Shown piece by piece: positions 1 through 6,123 of a stretch of 9,353 nt of DNA. Each line of letters starts with the position of its first letter. Position 1 is the stretch's first letter. The translations under genes were made by a program, and so were the position numbers. The notes below the pieces were generated by a model, which was not told the origin of the DNA, made no database searches, and saw only the letters and a program-made list of their open reading frames with translations. Source of the DNA: an uncultured Actinomyces sp. (GTDB lineage Bacteria; Actinomycetota; Actinomycetes; Actinomycetales; Actinomycetaceae); contig USHU01000028.1 in assembly GCA_900554605.1 (NCBI GenBank), positions 1-9,353 on the forward strand. Reading direction: 5' to 3'.

Positions 1-15
1 TTGATCTCTCTACAC

Positions 16-45
16 TAAAAGCCTGGGTTAACCCCCAGGCTTTTA
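16..45 (+). terminator. Intrinsic terminator of an upstream gene, possibly bidirectional
   Basis: A 12-base-pair stem (16-27 with 34-45, core AAAAGCCTGGG / CCCAGGCTTTT) closes a 6-base loop. The A-run on the left arm mirrors the T-run on the right arm, so it can work as a Rho-independent terminator in both directions. It probably ends a gene lying left of the window and insulates the arc promoter region. The tail TTTTAATGTGTTTT is T-rich but interrupted. Confidence 0.85.
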
Positions 46-46
46 A

Positions 47-62
47 TGTGTTTTGCATCACA
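47..62. promoter_or_regulatory. Candidate CRP/FNR-superfamily binding site upstream of arcA
   Basis: The 16 bases TGTGTTTTGCATCACA fit the TGTGA-N6-TCACA consensus of CRP-like regulators (CRP, GlxR, the ArcR of bacilli) at nine of ten specified positions; only the fifth base differs. Known of the family: Bacillus licheniformis ArcR controls an arc operon through a CRP-like site. Inferred: a CRP-family regulator acts on this operon. The site lies just after the upstream terminator, about 230 bases before the arcA start, so it would act from a distance on the likely promoters. Confidence 0.5.
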
Positions 63-78
63 TATGACGAATATTTCA

Positions 79-178
79 GGAATATATTCTTTTGTTTACT
101 TATCGGACAAATTCGGTCGGTCTACTCTGGTCGATATATTCCGCGGGAATAAGGGACTTTTGTCCGCATATTTATACA
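79..178 (+). promoter_or_regulatory. arcA promoter region with inverted repeats and two -10 candidates
   Basis: GAATATATTC at 80-89 is a perfect 10-base palindrome. TATTCC-GCG-GGAATA at 137-151 is an inverted repeat with 6-base arms. ATATATTCC at 134-142 is the exact reverse complement of GGAATATAT at 79-87, so the two blocks may be sites for one regulator. Two -10-like hexamers are visible: TATATT at 135-140 and TATACA at 173-178. Neither has a good -35. For TATACA, transcription would begin near 185 and the 137-151 repeat would be centred about 41 bases upstream, the usual place for an activator that replaces the -35. No single promoter can be chosen from sequence alone. Confidence 0.4.
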
Positions 179-280
179 GTCTGAGCATTTTCACAGCTTT
201 GGATAAGTGATTTTTCTGAAACGAAGTGGTACGCTTGTTCCATCTCCAGGTGATCTAACTCATGATGCGAAGAAGCAGAA

Positions 281-285
281 GAGGA
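281..285 (+). promoter_or_regulatory. Ribosome binding site that decides the arcA start
   Basis: GAGGA lies 9 bases before the ATG at 295. The alternative in-frame ATGs at 262 and 265 have only a weak AGGTG at 248-252, and they would add a basic 11-residue extension not usual in arginine deiminases. Confidence 0.6.
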
Positions 286-294
286 CCACAAGAA

Positions 295-1518
295 ATGCAA
301 CCAAGTGTTACTTCCGAGATCGGGCGCCTCCGCCAGGTGATCATTCATCGCCCCGGACGCGAAATGCTGCGCCTGACCCCATCGAATATGGAACATCTCC
401 TTTTCGATGACATGCTTTGGCTTGAGCACGCTCAAGCAGAGCACGACGACTTCGCGAACTCCCTGCGTACTCAGGGAACAGAGGTCCTCTACTTCCAGGA
501 TCTACTGGCCGAAGCAATGGATATTCCTGCGGCTCGCCAGCACGTTCTGACCTCTGTATTCACCGAAGAGAGCCACGGCGTTGCGATTGCCGAAGCGATG
601 CGCGCCTACGGCGAATCCCTTACGGGAGCTCAGCTTGCAGAACTCATGGTTGCGGGCCTGACCAAGGAAGAATTCGCCGAACTCAACCTCGGCCCCATTT
701 CTTCCGTGATCTACGACGCTATGGGTGCGACCTCTTTCGTTGTCGCACCTCTGCCGAACCACCTCTTCACTCGCGACACCTCCTGCTGGGTTTACGACGG
801 CGTTGCAATCAACTCGATGCGTAAGGAAGCACGTCGCCGCGAGACCATTAACTACGAGGCAATCTACAACTACCTCCCGCGTTTCCAGGACCCCTCGATC
901 AAGAAGTGGTGCAATGGCAACGAGGCAGGCCCGGCAACCGTTGAAGGCGGAGACGTCCTGGTTATCGGAAACGGCGCTGTGCTGGTCGGCATGAGCGAAC
1001 GCACCACCCCCGCCGGTGTTGAGCGCATGGCCCGCCGTCTCTTCGGCAACAGCGAGGTCAAGCAGGTTATCGCCTTGGATATGGCCAAGGAACGTGCACA
1101 GATGCACCTCGATACCGTCATGACCCAGGCCGACTATGGAGTCTTCACGAAGTACGCGGGCATGGGAATGGTTGAATCCATGACCCTGACCTCCGACGGT
1201 GAAGGCGGCATTAAGGTAGCCGCCCACGATCCTCAGGACATGCACAAGGTCATCGCACACGCACTTGGCCTGGACGATATCAAGGTCCTGACTCCTCCGA
1301 TGGACGCCCTCGCAGCAGAACGCGAACAGTGGAACGACGGTTCCAACGTCCTCGCTGGCGCCCCCGGCGTTGTCTACGCCTACGAGCGCAACATCACCAC
1401 CAACGACTTCTTGACCGAAAACGGCATCACAGTGATCACTGTCCCAGGCGATGAGCTTGGCCGAGGCCGTGGTGGCCCGCGTTGTATGTCGTGCCCGGTC
1501 GTGCGTGAAGCGGTCTGA
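295..1518 (+). CDS. arcA: Arginine deiminase
   Basis: Hydrolyses L-arginine to L-citrulline and ammonia in the cytoplasm, the first step of the ADI pathway. From the ATG at 295 the protein has 407 residues, the normal size for the family. Visible active-site elements of the guanidino-group-modifying superfamily, in order: FTRD (Asp161), EGGD (Glu218, Asp220), MHLD (His271, Asp273) and the C-terminal GGPRCMSCP block, whose first cysteine (Cys397) aligns with the catalytic nucleophile. The N-terminal GRLRQVIIHRPG is also typical. The gene opens the cluster, with arcB 55 bases downstream. Codon use is strongly biased to C-ending codons, as in highly expressed genes. Regulation is probably exerted in the repeat-rich region before it. 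An upstream start at 262 is possible but less likely. Identification is secure. Confidence 0.97.
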   Translation: MQPSVTSEIGRLRQVIIHRPGREMLRLTPSNMEHLLFDDMLWLEHAQAEHDDFANSLRTQGTEVLYFQDLLAEAMDIPAARQHVLTSVFTEESHGVAIAEAMRAYGESLTGAQLAELMVAGLTKEEFAELNLGPISSVIYDAMGATSFVVAPLPNHLFTRDTSCWVYDGVAINSMRKEARRRETINYEAIYNYLPRFQDPSIKKWCNGNEAGPATVEGGDVLVIGNGAVLVGMSERTTPAGVERMARRLFGNSEVKQVIALDMAKERAQMHLDTVMTQADYGVFTKYAGMGMVESMTLTSDGEGGIKVAAHDPQDMHKVIAHALGLDDIKVLTPPMDALAAEREQWNDGSNVLAGAPGVVYAYERNITTNDFLTENGITVITVPGDELGRGRGGPRCMSCPVVREAV

Positions 1519-1573
1519 GCGGCCTGCCCTCCACGCGGAAGAAAACAACAAAACTCTCTGAAAGGAAACAACA

Positions 1574-2584
1574 ATGGAGTTCCCCCTGCACGGACGTCAC
1601 TTCTTGAAGGAAACCGACTTCACCGTTGAAGAGTGGCTCTACCTTCTCGATCTGGCAGCCGAACTGAAGGCCGCAAAGAAGGCCGGCCGCGAGGTAAAGT
1701 ACCTCGTCGACAAGAACATTGCGCTGATCTTCGAAAAGACCTCGACCCGTACCCGCTGCTCCTTCGAGGTTGCGGCATACGACCAGGGCGCACACGTCAC
1801 CTACCTCGATCCCACTGGATCCCAGATGGGTCACAAGGAGTCCGTCGCCGACACCGCTCGCGTTCTCGGCCGCTTCTACGACGGCATCGAGTTCCGTGGC
1901 AAGAAGCAGGCACACGTTGACGAGCTCGCCGCTCTGTCCGGTGTTCCGGTGTGGAACGGTCTGACCGATGACTGGCACCCCACCCAGATGCTCGCTGACC
2001 AGCTGACCATGCTCGAGGCCTCCGGCAAGAAGCCGAACGAAATCAGCATTGCTTACGTGGGCGACGCCCGCAACAACGTCGGCAACTCGATTCTCATCTC
2101 CTGCGCCATGATCGGCATGGATGTCCGCATGGTTGCCCCCAAGGAACTCTTCAACGCTCCCGAGGTCGTTGCAGCTGCTGAAGAGCTCGCAGCAAAGTCC
2201 GGTGGCAAGGTCCTCGTCACCGACAACATCGAAGAGGGCGTTAAGGGCGCAGACTTCATCTACACCGACATCTGGTTGTCGATGGGTGAAAGCAAGGAAA
2301 AGTGGGATGAGCGCATCGCCCTGCTCCGTCCCTTCCAGGTCAACGCAGAGCTCATGGCTGCAACCGGTAACCCGGATGTCAAGTTCCTGCACTGCCTGCC
2401 CTCCTTCCACGACATCAACACCACCGTTGGCCAGGACATCTTTGAGAAGACCGGCATGGGCAACGGCCTGGAAGTGACCAACGACGTGTTCGAGTCGCCC
2501 GCTTCGATTGTCTTCGATCAGGCTGAGAACCGCATGCACACCATCAAGGCCGTCATGGTCGCCACCCTCGGAGAAGAAAAGTAA
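1574..2584 (+). CDS. arcB: Ornithine carbamoyltransferase, catabolic
   Basis: In the ADI pathway this enzyme phosphorolyses citrulline to ornithine and carbamoyl phosphate, the reverse of the biosynthetic reaction. The 336-residue protein carries all family marks: STRTR (57-61, carbamoyl phosphate binding), HPTQ (135-138), DARNN (164-168), SMGE (236-239, ornithine loop) and HCLP (273-276). The start has AAAGGA about 8 bases upstream. It sits between arcA (55 bases before) and arcC (1 base after), so a shared transcript and catabolic role are inferred from context. The sequence alone does not separate a catabolic ArcB from a biosynthetic ArgF of the E. coli type, which it closely resembles. 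No defect is seen. Confidence 0.96.
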   Translation: MEFPLHGRHFLKETDFTVEEWLYLLDLAAELKAAKKAGREVKYLVDKNIALIFEKTSTRTRCSFEVAAYDQGAHVTYLDPTGSQMGHKESVADTARVLGRFYDGIEFRGKKQAHVDELAALSGVPVWNGLTDDWHPTQMLADQLTMLEASGKKPNEISIAYVGDARNNVGNSILISCAMIGMDVRMVAPKELFNAPEVVAAAEELAAKSGGKVLVTDNIEEGVKGADFIYTDIWLSMGESKEKWDERIALLRPFQVNAELMAATGNPDVKFLHCLPSFHDINTTVGQDIFEKTGMGNGLEVTNDVFESPASIVFDQAENRMHTIKAVMVATLGEEK

Positions 2585-2585
2585 C

Positions 2586-3509
2586 ATGCGCATCGTAGTT
2601 GCACTGGGCGGCAACGCCCTCCTCAAGCGCGGTGAGAAGCCGGACGCTCGCAACCAGATTGAAAACGTCAACCTGGCAGCCGAGCAGCTCGCGAAGCTCG
2701 CAAAGGACCATGAACTGGTCATCACTCACGGCAATGGTCCGCAGGTTGGTGTCCTGGCACTGGAATCCGCATCCGATGCTCGCCTGTCTGAGCCCTACCC
2801 CTTCGATACGCTGGGTGCAGAAACCCAGGGCATGATCGGCTACTGGCTCCAGCAGGGTGTTAAGAATGCTCTCCCCAGCGCCAACGTCATGGCTTTGATC
2901 AACCAGACCCTGGTTCTGGCCGACGATCCCGCTTTCGCGAACCCCACCAAGTTCATTGGCGAGGTTTACTCGAAGGAAGAAGCTGAGAAGCTTGCCGCAG
3001 AGCGCGGTTGGGTTGTCAAGGCAGACGGCGAATACTTCCGCCGCGTCGTGGGTTCACCCAAGCCGCAGCGCGTGATTGAAACCCCGCTCATCAAGGTCCT
3101 CCTTGATGCCGGCGCCACGGTGATCTGTGGCGGTGGCGGCGGCGTTCCGGTCGTTCGCAACGGCGAGGGCAAGCTCGAAGGCGTCGAGGCCGTCATCGAC
3201 AAGGACCTGACGGCAGCTGTCATGGCAGACTCCCTCGAAGCGGACATGCTGATCATCCTGACCGACGTTGACGGTGCGCAGCTTGACTACGGCACCCCGA
3301 ACGCTCGTCGCATTGATCGCGCAACCCCGGCCGAGATGCGTGGATACGGATTCCCCGCTGGCTCAATGGGCCCGAAGGTCGAGGCCGTGTGCCGTTTCGT
3401 CGAGCTGACCGGCGGCGTCGCTGCAATCGGTCGCCTCGAGGATGCCACGAAGATCATCGCCCGGGAAGCCGGCACGATCGTGACGCCCGACGGAACCTAC
3501 AACGCCTGA
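2586..3509 (+). CDS. arcC: Carbamate kinase
   Basis: Transfers phosphate from carbamoyl phosphate to ADP, giving ATP, CO2 and ammonia; this is the energy-yielding step of the ADI pathway. The 307-residue protein begins MRIVVALGGNALL, the phosphate-binding start typical of the family. It continues with THGNGPQVG (47-55), CGGGGGVPV (181-189), IDKDLTA (204-210, with Lys206), LTDVDG (225-230) and GSMGPKV (259-265). The ATG at 2586 is preferred because it gives the normal N-terminus; only one base separates it from the arcB stop, so the two are translationally coupled. GGAG at 2570-2573, inside the end of arcB, serves as ribosome site. The gene ends with in-frame tandem stops (TGA, TAA). Identification is secure. 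Confidence 0.96.
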   Translation: MRIVVALGGNALLKRGEKPDARNQIENVNLAAEQLAKLAKDHELVITHGNGPQVGVLALESASDARLSEPYPFDTLGAETQGMIGYWLQQGVKNALPSANVMALINQTLVLADDPAFANPTKFIGEVYSKEEAEKLAAERGWVVKADGEYFRRVVGSPKPQRVIETPLIKVLLDAGATVICGGGGGVPVVRNGEGKLEGVEAVIDKDLTAAVMADSLEADMLIILTDVDGAQLDYGTPNARRIDRATPAEMRGYGFPAGSMGPKVEAVCRFVELTGGVAAIGRLEDATKIIAREAGTIVTPDGTYNA

Positions 3510-3526
3510 TAAGGCTCAATAGCACT

Positions 3527-3572
3527 TCCGCTTCCCCCTCACGCTCCACACACCTCCCGAGGGGGAAGCGGA
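3527..3572 (+). other. Strong hairpin just after arcC
   Basis: A perfect 14-base-pair stem (3527-3540 with 3559-3572; left arm TCCGCTTCCCCCTC) closes an 18-base loop, starting 17 bases after the arcC stop. No T-run follows, so it is not a classical intrinsic terminator. Its position suggests a 3' end stabiliser, a processing site or a leaky terminator that sets lower expression downstream. Confidence 0.7.
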
Positions 3573-3603
3573 CCCAGGGGCCACAGTGCCCAAGGGAACC
3601 AAG

Positions 3604-3718
3604 CTTCTTCGGGGAACCGAAGAAGGGCGGGAAAACCCGCCCACTTGGAGATCGCCAACCTTGGTTGGCAACTGTTTCGAGAGCGGTTTTCTCCGCCATC
3701 CCTCAAAGAAATTTGAGG
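3604..3718 (+). other. Chain of hairpins ahead of the amidinotransferase gene
   Basis: Consecutive stems follow the arcC hairpin: 3604-3612/3617-3625 (9 pairs, CTTCTTCGG, GGAA loop of the GNRA type); 3625-3631/3636-3642 (7 pairs, GGGCGGG, AAAA loop); 3654-3659/3664-3669 (6 pairs, GCCAAC, CTTG loop); a weak 3683-3686/3693-3696; and 3701-3707/3712-3718 (7 pairs, CCTCAAA, GAAA loop, also GNRA). The first two share base 3625. GGGAACC is also repeated directly at 3594-3600 and 3612-3618. The RNA must be highly folded. It could be a cis-acting leader, a set of processing or stability elements, or a small RNA. No known riboswitch was recognised. Confidence 0.6.
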
Positions 3719-3754
3719 AAAAATTACTAATACACTCACAAGGGAGTGAACACA

Positions 3755-4882
3755 ATGACGAAGATCGTCAATTCGTGGAACGATTTCGATCCGCTGAAGC
3801 ATGTTATCGTTGGTCGCGCGGACTTCTCCGTAATTCCGCCCGAAGAGCCCGCCACCTCCGAAAAGGTGCCGATCGACTCCGAGATGCGCGGCATGTGGGG
3901 ACCCCGTCCCACCGCCACCGTTGAGCGTGCTAACGAGCAGCTCGACAACTACGTCAAGATCCTCGAAGGCCTCGGCGTCAAGGTTGACCGCCCGACCCCG
4001 CTGCAGTGGAACCAGGAGATCAAGACTCCCGACTTCCGCACCGAGTCCGGCTTCACCCAGATGCCTCCTCGTGACATCCTGCTCACGATGGGCAACGAGA
4101 TCCTCTCCTCAGCAAACTCCTTCCGCTGCCGCTACTTCGAGTACCTGGCCTACTGGCCCCTCATGAACGAGTACTTCGAGCAGGATCCCGAGTTCCTCTG
4201 GACCCAGGCTCCTCGTCCTCGTCTGACCGACAAGTCCTACAAGCACAACTACTACGATGAGCGCATCACCCTCGAGGAGCGCCTCGAGCGCACCGCTGCC
4301 AAGGACTTCGTGACCACCGAAGTTGAGCCCATGTGGGACGCAGCTGACGTCATGCGCGTCGGCAAGGACCTCTTCATCCAGCACGGCCTCACCACCAACC
4401 GTAAGGCCATGGAGTGGTTCAAGCGCTACTACCCCGATTTCCGTGTTCACGCTGTGAACTTCCCCGGTGATCCCTACCCGATCCACATCGACGCGACCTT
4501 CGTGCCGCTGCGTCCGGGCCTGATCATCAACAACCCCCACCGTCGTCTGCCCGAAGAGCAGCGCAAGATCTTCGAAGCCAACGATTGGCAGATCGTTGAC
4601 GCCGCAGATCCGGCACACACCACCCCGCCGCCGCTGTGCTACTCCTCGGTGTGGTTGTCCATGAACTGCTTGGTTATCGACCACAAGACCGTCTGTGTTG
4701 AGGCCTCTGAGGTCCACCAGCTGGAGCAGATGGACAAGCTGGGCATGAACGTTATCCCCGTTCCCTTCCGCGATGCTTACGCATTCGGCGGCGGCCTGCA
4801 CTGCGCGACCGCTGACGTTTACCGTGAAGGCGGCTGCGAGGATTACTTCCCCAACCAGGTCGACGATCCCACGCTGGTCTGA
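3755..4882 (+). CDS. Arginine:glycine amidinotransferase (AGAT)-family amidinotransferase
   Basis: Enzymes of this family move the amidino group from arginine to an amine (glycine in AGAT, inosamine phosphate in StrB, lysine in AmtA) and release ornithine; AGAT is freely reversible. The 375-residue protein aligns along its length with the family: NSWNDFDPLKHVIVGR at the start, MPPRDILLTMGNEIL (103-117), WDAAD (Asp195), HIDATF (His244, Asp246) and GGGLHC (Cys350). These match the Asp254, His303 and Cys407 triad of human AGAT as I recall it. Arg263 matches Arg322, which binds the substrate carboxylate. The GTG at 3746 is in frame but overlaps the ribosome site GGGAG (3742-3746), so the ATG at 3755 is chosen. 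It lies after arcABC and before two transporters. Codon use resembles arcABC. The acceptor cannot be read from sequence; family assignment is firm. Confidence 0.9.
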   Translation: MTKIVNSWNDFDPLKHVIVGRADFSVIPPEEPATSEKVPIDSEMRGMWGPRPTATVERANEQLDNYVKILEGLGVKVDRPTPLQWNQEIKTPDFRTESGFTQMPPRDILLTMGNEILSSANSFRCRYFEYLAYWPLMNEYFEQDPEFLWTQAPRPRLTDKSYKHNYYDERITLEERLERTAAKDFVTTEVEPMWDAADVMRVGKDLFIQHGLTTNRKAMEWFKRYYPDFRVHAVNFPGDPYPIHIDATFVPLRPGLIINNPHRRLPEEQRKIFEANDWQIVDAADPAHTTPPPLCYSSVWLSMNCLVIDHKTVCVEASEVHQLEQMDKLGMNVIPVPFRDAYAFGGGLHCATADVYREGGCEDYFPNQVDDPTLV

Positions 4883-4894
4883 CGATCTAACGGC

Positions 4895-4936
4895 TAGGCC
4901 CCCCCGATTCCTCCAATTCTGTATCGGGGGGGCCTA
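4895..4936 (+). other. Strong hairpin just after the amidinotransferase gene
   Basis: A perfect 14-base-pair stem (4895-4908 with 4923-4936; left arm TAGGCCCCCCCGAT) closes a 14-base loop, 12 bases after the stop. As after arcC, no T-run follows. It may be a U-less or partial terminator, or an mRNA 3' stabiliser, separating the level of the enzyme gene from that of the transporter genes. Confidence 0.7.
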
Positions 4937-4955
4937 ACCCCTATCTGCACAGGAA

Positions 4956-5093
4956 TTCCCCGGTGGTGAAATGTCGTGACTATCCGGGGAAGTAACGGGG
5001 ACGTGGTTGCCCAATCGGGAACGCTAATCGAGCTTGTTGTTCCCCTTAGCCCGCGGACCTGGTTCTGCTGAAGCATTAACACTTCCAGGTTTT
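4956..5093 (+). other. Further inverted repeats before the DMT transporter gene
   Basis: Three weaker repeats fill the rest of the gap: TTCCCCGG 4956-4963 with CCGGGGAA 4984-4991 (8 pairs, 20-base loop); GGGAAC 5017-5022 with GTTCCC 5039-5044 (6 pairs); and ACCTGG 5057-5062 with CCAGGT 5085-5090 (6 pairs, followed by TTT). The last ends directly before the ribosome site AAAGGA (5096-5101) and might affect translation or act as a weak attenuator. No convincing promoter is visible. Confidence 0.4.
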
Positions 5094-5106
5094 AGAAAGG
5101 ACGAAG

Positions 5107-6123
5107 ATGTCCACACAATCTAGCTACAAAATGAACGACAAGCTCGGTGTCATCGCTATCCTCATTGCCGCTACAGGTATGGCAATGGTTGGTACCTTCT
5201 CTCGCGGCGCCACCAAGGGACTGCTGCCCGAAGACAAGGCAGTTATTGGTTCGTTCCTCTCCTGTGGTCGTATGACCACCGCGATGTTCGGCTTCATGAT
5301 CATCGCGATTATCCAAGGAAAGTTCCGCGATCTGTGGAAGGCTAAGGTTTCCTTCTCGGTCATCATGGGCGGCGTGAGTATTGGCCTGTCCCTTGGCTTC
5401 TACATTTCGTCGACGCTGATGACCTCGATTGCAAACGCTGTCTTCTTGATCTATACCGGTCCTCTATTCTGTACGATCTTGGCTCGAATCTTCCGAAAGG
5501 AACACATCAGCCTTCTCGCAGGAACATTCCTGGCAATGGTCTTCATCGGCATGCTCTTGACGATTGGCGTCATCGATTGGACTGACGGCCACCTGAAGTT
5601 TGGTCTTGACCTTTCGGGTGCAACTGCTGAATACCCGCAAAAGCCTCTTGGTGACCTCTTCGGCTTCTTGTCCGGTGTCTTCTACGGTCTGTCGATGTTC
5701 TTCTACGGCTACCGCCGCGATATGGATTCCACCGTTCGTGGATTCTGGAACTTTGTCTTTGCAGCTAGCGCTGCACTCGTCATGAGCATCATTCTGCGCC
5801 CCTGGCACGGCGTCGCCTCCTTTACTGCTTCGAACTGGAGATGGGCCGTTGTTCTCTTCATCGTCTGTGGTTTGATCGCACTTGGTTCACTTGTTATCGC
5901 TGGCCGTAACCTTGTTGCAGTCAAGATCTCGACGATCTCCTACTGGGAATGCCCGGTTGCAATTGCTCTTGGCATCTTCGTTTGGGGCGAAAGCATGACC
6001 GTTACGGGTGCCATCGGTGGTCTGTTGATCGTTATCGGCGGCATCGGCCCGATCTTGTTCAAGGATAAGACCGCGGCTCCCGTAGAGGAGGGTGATGCGC
6101 TTAAGGAGGTCGAGGCACGATGA
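5107..6123 (+). CDS. DMT-superfamily (EamA-type) membrane transporter
   Basis: A very hydrophobic 338-residue protein with about ten membrane segments, in two halves of five joined by a longer polar stretch (about 157-182). The C-terminal block ISYWECPVAIALGIFVWGES followed by a glycine-rich last helix (301-314) is typical of EamA domains, and GMAMVGTFSRGATKG near the start fits the first repeat. Proteins of this group often export amino acids or other metabolites; the substrate here is unknown. AAAGGA 5 bases before the ATG supports the start. The end overlaps the next gene by 4 bases (ATGA), so the two transporters are co-translated. Context suggests handling of an arginine, ornithine or guanidino compound linked to the amidinotransferase, which is inference. 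The C-terminal tail (319-338) is charged and cytoplasmic-looking. Confidence 0.85.
   Translation: MSTQSSYKMNDKLGVIAILIAATGMAMVGTFSRGATKGLLPEDKAVIGSFLSCGRMTTAMFGFMIIAIIQGKFRDLWKAKVSFSVIMGGVSIGLSLGFYISSTLMTSIANAVFLIYTGPLFCTILARIFRKEHISLLAGTFLAMVFIGMLLTIGVIDWTDGHLKFGLDLSGATAEYPQKPLGDLFGFLSGVFYGLSMFFYGYRRDMDSTVRGFWNFVFAASAALVMSIILRPWHGVASFTASNWRWAVVLFIVCGLIALGSLVIAGRNLVAVKISTISYWECPVAIALGIFVWGESMTVTGAIGGLLIVIGGIGPILFKDKTAAPVEEGDALKEVEAR

Noticed and set aside
65..78. ArgR-type ARG box TGACGAATATTTCA
   Set aside because: It matches the consensus at the ends and the AT core but fails at three fixed positions, and no second box stands at the usual spacing. Too weak to list as a feature.
262..294. 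Earlier arcA start at 262 or 265
   Set aside because: It would add MMRRSRRGPQE, absent from the usual arginine deiminase N-terminus, and has a poorer ribosome site than the ATG at 295. Not fully excluded.
502..1551. Long open frame of 349 codons on the - strand across arcA
   Set aside because: It is a by-product of the strong C-ending codon bias of arcA. The translation resembles no family I know, is low in hydrophobic order, and runs fully against a certain gene.
2508..2585. Longer arcC starting inside arcB
   Set aside because: The extra 26 residues are the out-of-frame reading of the arcB end; the normal carbamate kinase N-terminus begins at 2586.
1436..2725. Open frame of 429 codons on the - strand across arcB
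   Set aside because: Same cause as above: it mirrors arcB codons, spans two gene junctions, and shows no recognisable domain.
3527..3572. Classical Rho-independent terminator after arcC
   Set aside because: The stem is strong but the following bases are CCCAGGGGCC, with no T-run. Reported as a hairpin of unknown role instead.
3510..3754. Guanidine riboswitch in front of the amidinotransferase gene
   Set aside because: The idea fits the pathway, but the loops are GGAA, AAAA, CTTG and GAAA, not the paired ACGR loops of the guanidine-II class, and I could not place the guanidine-I or -III conserved bases. A covariance model search would settle it.
4109..4801. Open frame of 230 codons on the - strand in the amidinotransferase gene
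   Set aside because: Shadow of a gene with clear catalytic motifs; no ribosome site or family match.
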